A stretch of 32,418 bases of DNA from DASSJF01 sp035934535 (GTDB taxonomy: Bacteria > Sysuimicrobiota > Sysuimicrobiia > Sysuimicrobiales > Segetimicrobiaceae). Numbering within the stretch: the stretch's first letter is position 1; each line of letters opens with the position of its first letter. The DNA lies in contig DASYXS010000051.1 in assembly GCA_035934535.1 (NCBI GenBank), positions 1 to 32,418 on the forward strand. Direction: 5' to 3'. The notes beneath the pieces were generated by a model. The model was not told the origin of the DNA and did no database searches. It saw only the letters and a list, made by a program, of their open reading frames with translations. Shown here in pieces: positions 14,375 through 22,679 of the stretch. Position numbers and translations under genes: made by a program.

Positions 14375-15885
14375 GCGCCGTTACCCTCGCGCCGACCGTC
14401 GGCGAGTTCGACCGCAGGGCACGGGAAGGCAACCTCGTGCCCGTGTCGTGCGAGATCATGGCGGACCTCGACACGCCGATCTCGGCGTTCCTCCGGATCC
14501 GGCATCTGCCGTACCCGTTTCTGCTGGAAAGCGCGGAGGGCAGCGAGAAGATCGCCCGCTACTCGTTCCTCGGCGCCTCCCCACGGCTCGTGCTGCGCGC
14601 GTTCCGGGACCGCGTGGAGATCCACGAGGGCGGCTTTCATGACATCGGTGCCGGCGGCAGGTCCGCCGGCACCGTTCGTCGCGTCCAGCAGGATCCGCTT
14701 GGGGCGGCGCGCGACGTGCTGGCGCGATACCGTCCGGTCGCCGACCCCACGCTCCCGCGATTTTATGGGGGCCTGGTGGGGTCTTTCGGATACGATCTCA
14801 TCCGCACGATCGAACGCCTCCCGCACCAACCTCCCGACGATTACGGCCTTCCGATCATGAGTCTCGCCCTCGCCGACACCGTCGTCGTCTTCGACCACGT
14901 CCGCCACCGCATCCGCATCGTGGCGAACGCTTGCGTCGACGACGGCGCCGAGCGCGCGTACCGTGAGGCGCAGCGGCGGATCGAGCAGTGGATCGACCTG
15001 CTGCGCGCGCCAATGCCGGAGGGGCCGGCCGCCGGCCCCTACCCGCCGCTGCGTCTTCGGTCCAACATGACGCGCGAGCGGTACCTCGCCGGGGTCGGGC
15101 GCTGTCGGGAGTACGTCCACGCCGGGGACGCGTTCCAGATCGTGTTCTCGCAGCGGTTCGCGGCCGACGTGGGCGATCTCGATCCGTTCGCGGTGTACCG
15201 CGCCGTGCGCGCGATCAACCCGTCGCCGTTCATGTTCTATCTCGGCGGCGATGACGCCACGCTTGTCGGGGCGTCCCCGGAGCTGCTCGTGCGGCTCGAG
15301 GGCGATCTCATCCAGATGCGTCCGATCGCCGGCACCCGGCGGCGCGGCCTCGACGAGGCCGAGGACCGGCAGCTCGAGCAGGAGATGCTCGGCAGCGAGA
15401 AAGAGCGCGCCGAGCACGTGATGCTGGTCGACCTGACCCGCAACGACGTCGGGCGGGTCGCGCGCTACGGTACGGTGCGGGTGCCCGAGCTCATGACGGT
15501 GGAGCGCTACTCGCACGTCATGCACATCGTGAGTCTCGTGGAGGGCCGCCTCCGCGAGGGGCTCGACGCGTTCGACGTGCTGCGGGCGGTCTTTCCGCAC
15601 GGCACCGTCAGCGGCGCGCCGAAGGTCCGCGCGATGGAGATCCTCGACGAGCTCGAGCCGACGACGCGCGGGCCCTACGCCGGGGCGGTCGGGTACGCCG
15701 GGTTCGGCGGGGCGCTGGACACGTGCATCGCGATCCGCACGCTGGCCCTGCGCAACGGCGTGGCCTACGTCCAGGCCGGCGGCGGCATCGTCGCCGACTC
15801 TGAGCCGGCCGCGGAATACGACGAAACGGTGAACAAGGCCAAGGTGCTGATCCGCGCCATCGAGATGGCGCGGCGCGGTCTGTAG
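14371..15885 (+). CDS. trpE: Anthranilate synthase component I
   Basis: A 504-residue chorismate-using enzyme that makes anthranilate with TrpG, the first committed Trp step. The N-terminal LLESAE motif (51-56) and NPSPFMFYL form the known Trp feedback site, so the enzyme should be inhibited by Trp. The catalytic half contains GASPELLVRLEG, RPIAGTRRRG, LVDLTRNDVGRVA, HGTVSGAPKVRAMEI and the C-terminal QAGGGIVADSEPAAEYDE. GTG at 14371 overlaps the tyrA stop (GTGA), implying coupling, and agrees with the family N-terminus. Twenty-one bases separate it from trpG. Control is therefore double: the T-box at transcription and Trp feedback on the protein. Confidence 0.97.
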   Translation: MSAVTLAPTVGEFDRRAREGNLVPVSCEIMADLDTPISAFLRIRHLPYPFLLESAEGSEKIARYSFLGASPRLVLRAFRDRVEIHEGGFHDIGAGGRSAGTVRRVQQDPLGAARDVLARYRPVADPTLPRFYGGLVGSFGYDLIRTIERLPHQPPDDYGLPIMSLALADTVVVFDHVRHRIRIVANACVDDGAERAYREAQRRIEQWIDLLRAPMPEGPAAGPYPPLRLRSNMTRERYLAGVGRCREYVHAGDAFQIVFSQRFAADVGDLDPFAVYRAVRAINPSPFMFYLGGDDATLVGASPELLVRLEGDLIQMRPIAGTRRRGLDEAEDRQLEQEMLGSEKERAEHVMLVDLTRNDVGRVARYGTVRVPELMTVERYSHVMHIVSLVEGRLREGLDAFDVLRAVFPHGTVSGAPKVRAMEILDELEPTTRGPYAGAVGYAGFGGALDTCIAIRTLALRNGVAYVQAGGGIVADSEPAAEYDETVNKAKVLIRAIEMARRGL

Positions 15886-15906
15886 GGCAACCGACAGGAG
15901 ACGGCG

Positions 15907-16572
15907 ATGATTCTGGTCATCGACAACTACGACTCGTTCACGTACAACCTCGTACAGTACCTCGGGGAGCTCGGCGAGACACCGGACGTCCGCCGCAACG
16001 ACGCGGTGACGGTGGACGAGGTCGCGGCCCTCGGCCCGGAGGCGATCGTGGTCTCGCCGGGGCCCTGCACCCCCGCGGAGGCGGGCGTGAGCGCGCCGCT
16101 CATCGCATCGCTCGCCGGGCGGGTGCCGATCCTCGGCGTCTGCCTCGGACACCAGTGCATCGGGGCGGCCTGCGGCGGCCTCGTCGTGCGCGGCCGGGCG
16201 CCGGTGCACGGCAAGACCGCGCGCATCTATCACGACGGCCGCACGATCTTTACCGGCCTGCCGGCGCCGATCACCGGCACGCGGTACCACTCGCTCGTGA
16301 TCGATCCCGACCGGCTGCCCCCCTCACTCGAGGTCTCCGCGCGCACCGACGACGGCGTCATCATGGGCGTGCGGCACCGCACGGCGATCGTGGAGGGTGT
16401 GCAGTTCCATCCCGAGTCCGTGCTCACCGAGTACGGCCACGCGATTCTCCGCAACTTCCTGGCCATCGCGCGCGGCCAGACCCCGCCGGGGCTCGCGGGA
16501 ACGCTGCCGTCCACGCCGGCCGCCTCCGGCCGGACGGCCCCCGCCGAAGCCGCCGTCGCCGCGCCGAAATAA
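15907..16572 (+). CDS. trpG: Anthranilate synthase component II (glutamine amidotransferase)
   Basis: A 221-residue class I glutamine amidotransferase that delivers ammonia to TrpE. It has the family start MILVIDNYDSFTYNLVQYL, the oxyanion region VVSPGPCTP, the nucleophile Cys in LGVCLGHQCIG and the His-Glu pair in GVQFHPESVLTEYG. Trailing about 28 residues form a Pro/Ala/Thr-rich tail absent from typical TrpG. No p-aminobenzoate synthase gene pair is nearby, so this subunit could also serve PabB, as in Bacillus; that is inference. CAGGAG in the 21-base gap acts as the ribosome site; trpD starts two bases after the stop. Confidence 0.96.
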   Translation: MILVIDNYDSFTYNLVQYLGELGETPDVRRNDAVTVDEVAALGPEAIVVSPGPCTPAEAGVSAPLIASLAGRVPILGVCLGHQCIGAACGGLVVRGRAPVHGKTARIYHDGRTIFTGLPAPITGTRYHSLVIDPDRLPPSLEVSARTDDGVIMGVRHRTAIVEGVQFHPESVLTEYGHAILRNFLAIARGQTPPGLAGTLPSTPAASGRTAPAEAAVAAPK

Positions 16573-16574
16573 CC

Positions 16575-17594
16575 ATGCCCCTGCGCCCCGCGATCGCGAA
16601 AGTCGCCGCCCGCGAGTCGCTGACCGAGGCGGAAGCCCACGCCGCGATGAGCCTCATCATGGACGGCGAGGCCACCCCGGCGCAGATCGCCGCGTTCATT
16701 ACGGGCCTCGCGATGCGCGGTGAAACCGTCGAGGAAATCACGGGGTTCGCGCGGGCGATCCGGGAGCACGCCGTGACGATCGCGCCGCGGGCGGACCACC
16801 TCGTCGATATCGTCGGCACCGGCGGCGACCGCCTCAACACGTTCAACATCTCGACGACGTCCGCGTTCGTGATCGCCGGCGCCGGCGGCCATGTCGCCAA
16901 GCACGGCAACCGCGCGGCGAGCAGCAAGAGCGGCGCCGCGGACGTGCTCGAGGCGCTCGGGATCAACCTCGAAGCCCCGCCCGAGGTCGTCCAAACCTGC
17001 ATCGAGGAAGTCGGGTTCGGCTTCCTGTTTGCGCCGCGGTTTCACCCCGCGTTCAAGCACGCGATGCCGCCGCGCCGCGAGATCGGCATCCGCACCGTCT
17101 TCAACATCCTCGGCCCGTTGACCAACCCGGCCGGCGCGCGGCGCTACCTGCAGGGGGTGCCGAGCCCGGCGCACACCGAGGTGATGGGCCGGGTGCTCGC
17201 CCAGTTGGGTGCCGACCGCGCCTTCGTCGTGCACGGTCTCGACGGTATGGACGAGATCTCGCTGTGCGCGCCGACCCAGGTGACGGAGGTCGCGGACGGG
17301 ACGGTGCGGACCTCCACGATCACGCCCGAGCAGTTCGGGCTCAAGCGCGCCGCGCTCGAAGACCTGCGCGGCGGCTCCCCCCAGGAAAACGCGGCGATGG
17401 CCCTCGCGATCCTGAACGGTGCTGAGCGCGGGCCGCGGCGCGACATCGTGGTCCTCAACGCCGGCGTCGCGCTGATCGCCGCGGGCATCGCGCAGGACGT
17501 CGCGGACGGAATGGCGCGCGCCTCGCAGAGCATCGACTCGGGGCAGGCCTACGAGCGACTCGAAGCGCTGCGCCTGCGGACGAAATTCGGGTAG
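16575..17594 (+). CDS. trpD: Anthranilate phosphoribosyltransferase
   Basis: A 339-residue enzyme joining anthranilate to PRPP. Characteristic features: an N-terminal helical domain (SLTEAEAHAAMSLIMDGEATPAQIAAF begins it), the PRPP loop VDIVGTGGDRLNTFNIST, KHGNRAASSKSGAADVLEALG, GFLFAPRFHPAFKHAMPPRREIG and the magnesium-binding DGMDE. The length is normal. The ATG lies only two bases after the trpG stop, with no clear separate ribosome site, so ribosomes probably pass on directly from trpG. trpC begins four bases after its stop. Confidence 0.97.
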   Translation: MPLRPAIAKVAARESLTEAEAHAAMSLIMDGEATPAQIAAFITGLAMRGETVEEITGFARAIREHAVTIAPRADHLVDIVGTGGDRLNTFNISTTSAFVIAGAGGHVAKHGNRAASSKSGAADVLEALGINLEAPPEVVQTCIEEVGFGFLFAPRFHPAFKHAMPPRREIGIRTVFNILGPLTNPAGARRYLQGVPSPAHTEVMGRVLAQLGADRAFVVHGLDGMDEISLCAPTQVTEVADGTVRTSTITPEQFGLKRAALEDLRGGSPQENAAMALAILNGAERGPRRDIVVLNAGVALIAAGIAQDVADGMARASQSIDSGQAYERLEALRLRTKFG

Positions 17595-17598
17595 GCGG

Positions 17599-18456
17599 AT
17601 GGGCGTTCTCGATCGGATCGTCGCGCACAAACGTGAGGAACTGGCCGGCCGCATGCGGCAGACGCCGCTCGCGGAGATGCGCAGGCGGGCCGCCGACGCC
17701 CCGCCTGCGCGGCCGTTCCACCAGGTACTCCGGAGGCCGAACGGGGGGAGCGCTGGGGTGCGCCTCGTCGCGGAGGTCAAGGGGTCGTCGCCGTCCGCCG
17801 GCACGATCCGCGCCGAGTTCGATCCCGTCGCGATCGCGCGGACGTACGCGGCGTCCGGGGCGGCGGCGGTCTCCGTGCTGACCGACGCGCGGTTCTTTGC
17901 GGGCGCGGACGACCACCTCACGCGGGTGCGCACGGCGGTCGACGTGCCGGTGCTGCGAAAGGACTTTACCGTCGATCCCTACCAGGTCTACGAGGCGCGC
18001 GCGATCGGCGCCGACGCCGTGCTGTTGATCGTCGCGGTGCTGGACCGCGGGGCGCTGGCCGACCTCGCGTCGCTCGCCGCGGACCTCGGCATGGCGGCGC
18101 TCGTCGAGGCGCACACCGAGGCGGAGGTGGCCGCGGCGCTGGCCGTCCGCGCCGCGCTCCTCGGCATCAACAACCGCAACTTGGACACGCTCGAGACCTC
18201 GCTCGAGGTCACCCGGCGTCTCCGGCCGCTTGTGCCGCCGGACGTGACCGTCGTGGCCGAGAGCGGCATCGAGGAGCGCCGGGACGTCGAGGAGATGGAC
18301 CGGCTCGGCGTCCACGCGGTGCTGGTCGGGACCGCGCTGATGCGGTCCGCCGATCCCGGCGCGCGCGTCCGTGAGTTGCTGGGAGTTCCCGCGCAATCTC
18401 GCCCGACCCCGACTCCGCGGGGCGGCACGGCGCGGGCCGAACGGCGCGGAGCGTAA
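17599..18456 (+). CDS. trpC: Indole-3-glycerol phosphate synthase
   Basis: A 285-residue TIM-barrel enzyme that closes the indole ring. Catalytic positions are visible in order: AEVKGSSPSAG (Glu, Lys and the SPS phosphate site), VLRKDFTVDPYQ (Lys), LVEAHTE (Glu), GINNRNLDT (Asn) and VAESGIE (Ser). The second lysine common in the KxSPSKG motif is alanine here, a tolerated position as far as I know. The last ~25 residues form an Arg/Pro/Thr-rich tail absent in most homologues. It follows trpD by four bases and is separated from trpS by a short gap with AACGAGGAGG as a strong ribosome site. Confidence 0.96.
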   Translation: MGVLDRIVAHKREELAGRMRQTPLAEMRRRAADAPPARPFHQVLRRPNGGSAGVRLVAEVKGSSPSAGTIRAEFDPVAIARTYAASGAAAVSVLTDARFFAGADDHLTRVRTAVDVPVLRKDFTVDPYQVYEARAIGADAVLLIVAVLDRGALADLASLAADLGMAALVEAHTEAEVAAALAVRAALLGINNRNLDTLETSLEVTRRLRPLVPPDVTVVAESGIEERRDVEEMDRLGVHAVLVGTALMRSADPGARVRELLGVPAQSRPTPTPRGGTARAERRGA

Positions 18457-18468
18457 CGAGGAGGCGCC

Positions 18469-19608
18469 ATGGCAGAGACGCAGAGGGCACAGACATTCGT
18501 CCGGCGACGCATCCTCACCGGCGACCGGCCGACCGGCCGGATGCATCTCGGCCACTACGTCGGCTCGCTCGAGAACCGGCTGCGGCTCCAGGACGAATAC
18601 GAGTGTTTCTTCATCGTCGCCGACTACCACGTGCTGACGACCGGGGCGGAGCGGTCGCGCCTGATCGGCGGGCACATTCAGGATCTCCTGCTCGACTATC
18701 TCAGCATCGGCATCGACCCGGAGCGGAGCACGATCTACGTGCAGTCGCTCGTGCCCGAGGTCGCGGTGCTGCACCTCATTTTCTCGATGCTGACGACGGT
18801 CCCGCGTTTGCAGCGCGTGCCGACGCTGAAGGAGGTCATGCGCGACCAACAGATCGAGACCGCGACCGCCGGTCTGCTGACGTATCCGGTGCTGCAGGCG
18901 GCGGACATCCTGATGGTCCGCGCCGCCGCGGTGCCGGTCGGCAAGGATCAGTCGAGCCACCTCGAGGTCACGCGTGAGATCGCGCGGCGCTTCAACGAGC
19001 TGTACGGCCCGGTGTTCCCGGAACCGGAGACGATCATCGGGCGGGTCGGGACGCTGGTCGGCACGGACGGACAGGCCAAGATGAGCAAATCGATCGGCAA
19101 CACGATCGACCTGGCGGACGACGCCGAGACGGTGCGGCGCAAGGTCATGAGCATGTACACCGACCCCACCCGCATCCATCCGACCGACCCGGGACACGTC
19201 GAGGGCAACCCGGTGTTCATCTACCACGACGCCTTCAACCGGGACAAGGCCGAGGTCGAGGAGCTCAAGGAGCGCTACCGCAAGGGCACGGTCGGCGACG
19301 TCGAGGTCAAAAAGCGCCTGGTCCGGGCGATCAACGAGTTTCTCGACCCGATCCGCGAGCGCCGCGCGACGTGGGCGGCGCAGCCGGACCGCGTGCAGGA
19401 GATCGTCGTCGAGGGCAGCCGGGTGGCGCGCCGCGAAGCGCAGGCGACGCTCGCGCTCTCCCTCGAGCGGATGGGCATGGACTACTTCCGCGAGGCGCGC
19501 GACGGCGCGGCCGCGGCGTCAGCGGGCGAAACGGCGGCCTCGCGCGCCGGCGCCGCCCGCGTAGCCCGCGGGCTAGTCCCCGAAGGGGGGACGGGCGAGG
19601 ATGCGTGA
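18469..19608 (+). CDS. trpS: Tryptophanyl-tRNA synthetase, GDRPTG/HLGH type, inside the trp operon
   Basis: A 379-residue class Ic synthetase that charges tRNA-Trp with tryptophan. The ATP-binding HIGH-type motif is HLGH (26-29, within LTGDRPTGRMHLGHYVGSL) and the KMSKS loop is intact at 204-208 (AKMSKSIGN). The LTGDRPTG version of the N-terminus resembles the group of TrpRS found in lactobacilli and clostridia and the auxiliary TrpRS enzymes, and differs from the SGxQPSGxxTIGNY version of E. coli and Bacillus. The last ~35 residues are an Ala-rich, disordered tail. GAGGAGG precedes the ATG; the stop overlaps trpF by eight bases. Its position under the Trp T-box makes a feedback loop, since uncharged tRNA-Trp induces the enzyme that charges it. 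Confidence 0.94.
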   Translation: MAETQRAQTFVRRRILTGDRPTGRMHLGHYVGSLENRLRLQDEYECFFIVADYHVLTTGAERSRLIGGHIQDLLLDYLSIGIDPERSTIYVQSLVPEVAVLHLIFSMLTTVPRLQRVPTLKEVMRDQQIETATAGLLTYPVLQAADILMVRAAAVPVGKDQSSHLEVTREIARRFNELYGPVFPEPETIIGRVGTLVGTDGQAKMSKSIGNTIDLADDAETVRRKVMSMYTDPTRIHPTDPGHVEGNPVFIYHDAFNRDKAEVEELKERYRKGTVGDVEVKKRLVRAINEFLDPIRERRATWAAQPDRVQEIVVEGSRVARREAQATLALSLERMGMDYFREARDGAAAASAGETAASRAGAARVARGLVPEGGTGEDA

Positions 19609-20290
19609 GACCGTCCGCGTCAAGATCTGCGGCATCCGCCGTCTTCCCGACGCGCTCGCCGCGGCGGAGGCCGGGGCGGACGCGATCGGCCTCAACTTCT
19701 GGCGGCCCGGCCGCAGGTACGTGCCGCCCGAAGTGGCGCGCCAGATCGCGCGGGCCCTGCCCCCGTTCGTCTGCAAGGTCGGCGTGTTCGTCGACGAGGA
19801 TCCGGACAAGGTCCGCGAGATCGTCGATCGGGTCGGCCTCGACGCGCTGCAGCTGCACGGGGCGGAGACGCCCGAGGTCTGCGCGGGCTTCGATCTGCCG
19901 GTGATCAAGGGGATCAAGGTGCGCGGGCCCGAGAGCCTGGCCGATCTCGCGCGCTACCGCGTCGCCGGGTTTCTACTCGACACCGACGTGCCCGGTGCGA
20001 CGGCACCCGGCGGCACCGGGCAGACTTTCGACTGGAGCCTCGCCGAGCGCGCGCGGGAGGCGGGACCGGTCATCCTCTCCGGCGGTCTCACGCCGGACAA
20101 CGTCGAGGACGCGATCCGCCGGGCGCGACCCTACGCGGTCGACGTCGCGACCGGCGTCGAGACGGACGGCGAGAAGGACCCGGATAAGATTCGCGCGTTC
20201 ATCGCCCGCGTGCAGGCCTGGAACGCGCCGGAGGTCCCGCGTCAGACGGGGCAGGCGGTCGCGGAGCGGCCGGGGGAGGTGCGTCGATGA
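19601..20290 (+). CDS. trpF: Phosphoribosylanthranilate isomerase
   Basis: A 229-residue (beta/alpha)8 enzyme. The catalytic base C10 sits in VKICGIRR and the catalytic acid is probably D127 in GFLLDTDV. AIGLNFW, LDALQLHG and the C-terminal LSGGLTPDN and VDVATGVETDGEKDPDKI are typical. About 20 further residues after the last helix form a charged tail that ends in trpB's start. The ATG at 19601 lies inside the end of trpS, eight bases overlapping, with GGCGAGG just upstream as ribosome site. The stop overlaps the trpB ATG (ATGA). The assignment is secure. Confidence 0.96.
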   Translation: MRETVRVKICGIRRLPDALAAAEAGADAIGLNFWRPGRRYVPPEVARQIARALPPFVCKVGVFVDEDPDKVREIVDRVGLDALQLHGAETPEVCAGFDLPVIKGIKVRGPESLADLARYRVAGFLLDTDVPGATAPGGTGQTFDWSLAERAREAGPVILSGGLTPDNVEDAIRRARPYAVDVATGVETDGEKDPDKIRAFIARVQAWNAPEVPRQTGQAVAERPGEVRR

Positions 20291-21501
20291 CGGCGCCTAT
20301 GCAGGTAGAGGCTCGAACCGCCACCGGCTGGTTCGGCGACTACGGCGGCCGGTTCGTGCCGGAGACGCTGGTGCCGGCGCTCGAGGAATTGGAGGCCGCC
20401 TACGCGGAGGCGCAGCGCGATCCCGCCTACGCGGCGGAGATGGACCGGCTCCTCCGGACGTTCTGCGGCCGCCCGACGCCGCTCTACTTCGCGCGGCGGC
20501 TCACCGAGACGCTGGGCGGCGCGCGGATCTACCTCAAGCGCGAGGATCTCCTGCACACCGGCGCGCACAAGATCAACAACGCGATCGGGCAGGTGCTGCT
20601 CGCGCACCGCATGGGCAAGCGGCGCATCATCGCCGAGACGGGGGCGGGCCAGCACGGCGTGGCCACCGCCACCGCCGCCGCGTCGTTCGGGCTGCCGTGC
20701 GAGGTCTACATGGGCACCGAAGACATGGAGCGCCAGGCGCTCAACGTCTTCCGCATGCGCCTTCTCGGCACGCGGGTCGTCCCGGTCGACAACGGCAGCC
20801 GCACGCTGAAGGACGCGATCAACGAGGCGCTCCGCGACTGGGTGACCAACGTCGCGACCACACACTACGTCATCGGCTCGGTCGTGGGCCCGCACCCGTA
20901 TCCGATGCTCGTGCGCGATCTGCAGTCGGTGATCGGCCGCGAGGCCCGGCTGCAGATGCTGGGGGCCGAGGGGCGGCTGCCCGACGCCGTCGTCGCCTGC
21001 GTCGGGGGCGGCAGCAATTCCATGGGCACGTTTCATCCATTCAAGGACGACGCCGGCGTCGCGCTCATCGGCGTCGAGGCGGCCGGGGACGGCGTGGCCT
21101 CCGGGCGGCACGCCGCCACCCTCGTCGCCGGCGCCCCGGGCGTGCTGCACGGGGCGATGAGCTACGTGATCCAGGACGAGCAGGGCCAGGTGCTGCCGAC
21201 CCACTCGATCTCCGCCGGGCTCGACTATCCCGGCGTCGGTCCGGAGCACTCCTACTTCAAGGACACCGGGCGCGCGCGCTACGTCGCGGTCACGGACACG
21301 GAGGCGCTCGAGGGGTTTCATCTGCTCTGCCGTATGGAGGGCATCATCCCCGCGCTCGAGTCGTCGCACGCAATCGCGTACCTCAAGACGCTGGCGCCGC
21401 AGCTGGGTCCTGACAGGATCATTCTTGTGTGCCTGAGCGGCCGTGGGGACAAAGACGTCGATACCGTCGCGAAGGCGATGGGCGAGGAGTTCAGCAGGTG
21501 A
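20287..21501 (+). CDS. trpB: Tryptophan synthase beta chain
   Basis: A 404-residue PLP enzyme that joins indole and serine. The PLP lysine is K95 in HTGAHKINNAIGQ, the catalytic glutamate E117 is in AETGAGQHGVATATAAA, the PLP phosphate is held by CVGGGSNSMGTF, and SGRGDKD closes the C-terminal site. The N-terminal GWFGDYGGRFVPETL marks a TrpB1-type chain that works with TrpA. The ATG overlaps trpF (ATGA). The stop overlaps trpA (GTGA), giving coupled one-to-one synthesis of the two subunits of the complex. Confidence 0.98.
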   Translation: MTAPMQVEARTATGWFGDYGGRFVPETLVPALEELEAAYAEAQRDPAYAAEMDRLLRTFCGRPTPLYFARRLTETLGGARIYLKREDLLHTGAHKINNAIGQVLLAHRMGKRRIIAETGAGQHGVATATAAASFGLPCEVYMGTEDMERQALNVFRMRLLGTRVVPVDNGSRTLKDAINEALRDWVTNVATTHYVIGSVVGPHPYPMLVRDLQSVIGREARLQMLGAEGRLPDAVVACVGGGSNSMGTFHPFKDDAGVALIGVEAAGDGVASGRHAATLVAGAPGVLHGAMSYVIQDEQGQVLPTHSISAGLDYPGVGPEHSYFKDTGRARYVAVTDTEALEGFHLLCRMEGIIPALESSHAIAYLKTLAPQLGPDRIILVCLSGRGDKDVDTVAKAMGEEFSR

Positions 21502-22367
21502 CCGCCGCCCCCGCGAACCAGCAGCCGGCGACGACGTCGCCGATGCCTGAGCTGGCGGCCGCCGGGCCGCTTGCGGCCAACCGGCTCGTCCGCGCCTTCG
21601 CCGCGCTGCGTGCCGAGCGGCGCTGTGCGCTGATTCCCTACATCATGGCCGGCGATCCCGACGTCCCGACGACCGAGCGGCTGGTCGAGGCGCTTGTGGA
21701 CGCGGGGGCGAGCGCGGTGGAACTGGGCGTGCCGTTCAGCGACCCGATCGCCGACGGCCCGATCAACCAGCGCGCCGGGCTCCGCGCCATGGCGCAGGGG
21801 ATGGGGATCCGGCCGGCGCTTGATCTGGTGGCCAATCTGCGGACGCACACGCAGGTGCCGCTGCTCGTCATGACCTACTACAACTTGATTCTCCGATACG
21901 GGCCCGGCAAATTTGCGCGGGATGCCGCCGCCGCGGGTCTCGACGGACTCATCGCCGCGGACCTCCCGCCCGACGCGGCCGGGGACCTCACCGGCGAGGC
22001 GCGGCGGAACGGGGTGGCGACGGTGTTCATGGCGGCCCCGACGAGCACACCGGAGCGGATCCGCGCCGTGGCGGCGTCCTCGACCGGGTTCGTCTACTGC
22101 GTGTCACGGACCGGCGTCACCGGCGTGCAGGACGCGCTGCCCGAAGGCCTCCCCGATCTGGTCCGCCGCATCCGCGCCGAAACTTCCTCGCCGATCTGCG
22201 TCGGCTTCGGCATCAGCCGTCCGGCCCAGGCCCGCGAGGTCGCGAAGGTCGCCGACGGTGTGATCGTCGGCAGCGCCCTGGTGCGGATGATCGAAGAGAC
22301 GCCCCGCGACGTCGCCCGCGCCGGCGCGTTTGTGCGCGATCTGGCCGCGGTGATCGCCGAAATCTGA
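21498..22367 (+). CDS. trpA: Tryptophan synthase alpha chain
   Basis: A 289-residue TIM barrel that cleaves indole-3-glycerol phosphate to indole and glyceraldehyde-3-phosphate. The catalytic pair E75 and D86 is in VELGVPFSDPIADGP; MTYYNLILRYG, the flexible loop and GFVYCVSRTGVTG are also seen. GTG 21498 overlaps the trpB stop (GTGA) and is chosen for that reason; it gives a 25-residue disordered Pro/Thr/Ala extension before the fold. ATG 21543 is an alternative start nearer to the family N-terminus. It is the last gene of the T-box operon; the 46-base gap to the convergent SHOCT gene shows no convincing terminator. Confidence 0.97.
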   Translation: MTAAPANQQPATTSPMPELAAAGPLAANRLVRAFAALRAERRCALIPYIMAGDPDVPTTERLVEALVDAGASAVELGVPFSDPIADGPINQRAGLRAMAQGMGIRPALDLVANLRTHTQVPLLVMTYYNLILRYGPGKFARDAAAAGLDGLIAADLPPDAAGDLTGEARRNGVATVFMAAPTSTPERIRAVAASSTGFVYCVSRTGVTGVQDALPEGLPDLVRRIRAETSSPICVGFGISRPAQAREVAKVADGVIVGSALVRMIEETPRDVARAGAFVRDLAAVIAEI

Positions 22368-22413
22368 TCGTAGCGCGTCTCCAGCCGCTCCAGACGGAAA
22401 CCGCACCGCTCGC

Positions 22414-22659
22414 TCAGCCCAGCGTGCGTTTCATTTCCTCGAATTGCTCTTTGGTAATTTCGCCGGCGGCGTAGCGGCGCCTGAGAATCTCCAACGCGTT
22501 GTCGAGGCTCGGCTGGCCGAATACGTTCCGGTTGGTAAGTACCCGCACCAAGACGATAATGCCGGCGATTACCAGCCCCCAGAACACGAGCATCATGATC
22601 CATCCTCCGAGCATCCAGCCCCAGCCCCCCGGACCGGGCCCGTACGGTCCGTACGGCAT
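22414..22659 (-). CDS. Small SHOCT-domain membrane protein
   Basis: An 81-residue protein: a Gly/Pro/Trp-rich start (YGPYGPGPGGWGW), one membrane segment around residues 17-40, and a C-terminal SHOCT domain (about 53-80) with the pattern LEILRRRYAAGEITKEQFEEMK. SHOCT modules are short helices found at protein ends and are thought to mediate oligomer or nucleic-acid contacts; their roles are poorly known. GGAGGTGTGAG before the ATG is a good ribosome site. It sits 20 bases downstream of the solute-binding protein gene on the same strand and may end that transcript. No specific function can be assigned. Confidence 0.85.
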   Translation of the reverse strand: MPYGPYGPGPGGWGWMLGGWIMMLVFWGLVIAGIIVLVRVLTNRNVFGQPSLDNALEILRRRYAAGEITKEQFEEMKRTLG

Positions 22660-22679
22660 CGCTCACACCTCCGGCCAGC

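Noticed and set aside
13363..16290. A 975-codon minus-strand open frame antisense to tyrA, trpE and trpG
   Set aside because: Antisense shadow caused by codon bias; no recognisable motif, while the sense frames are well-conserved enzymes.
22368..22413. Terminator for the trp operon
   Set aside because: Only a five-pair CGTCT/AGACG stem without T-run is present; too weak to call.
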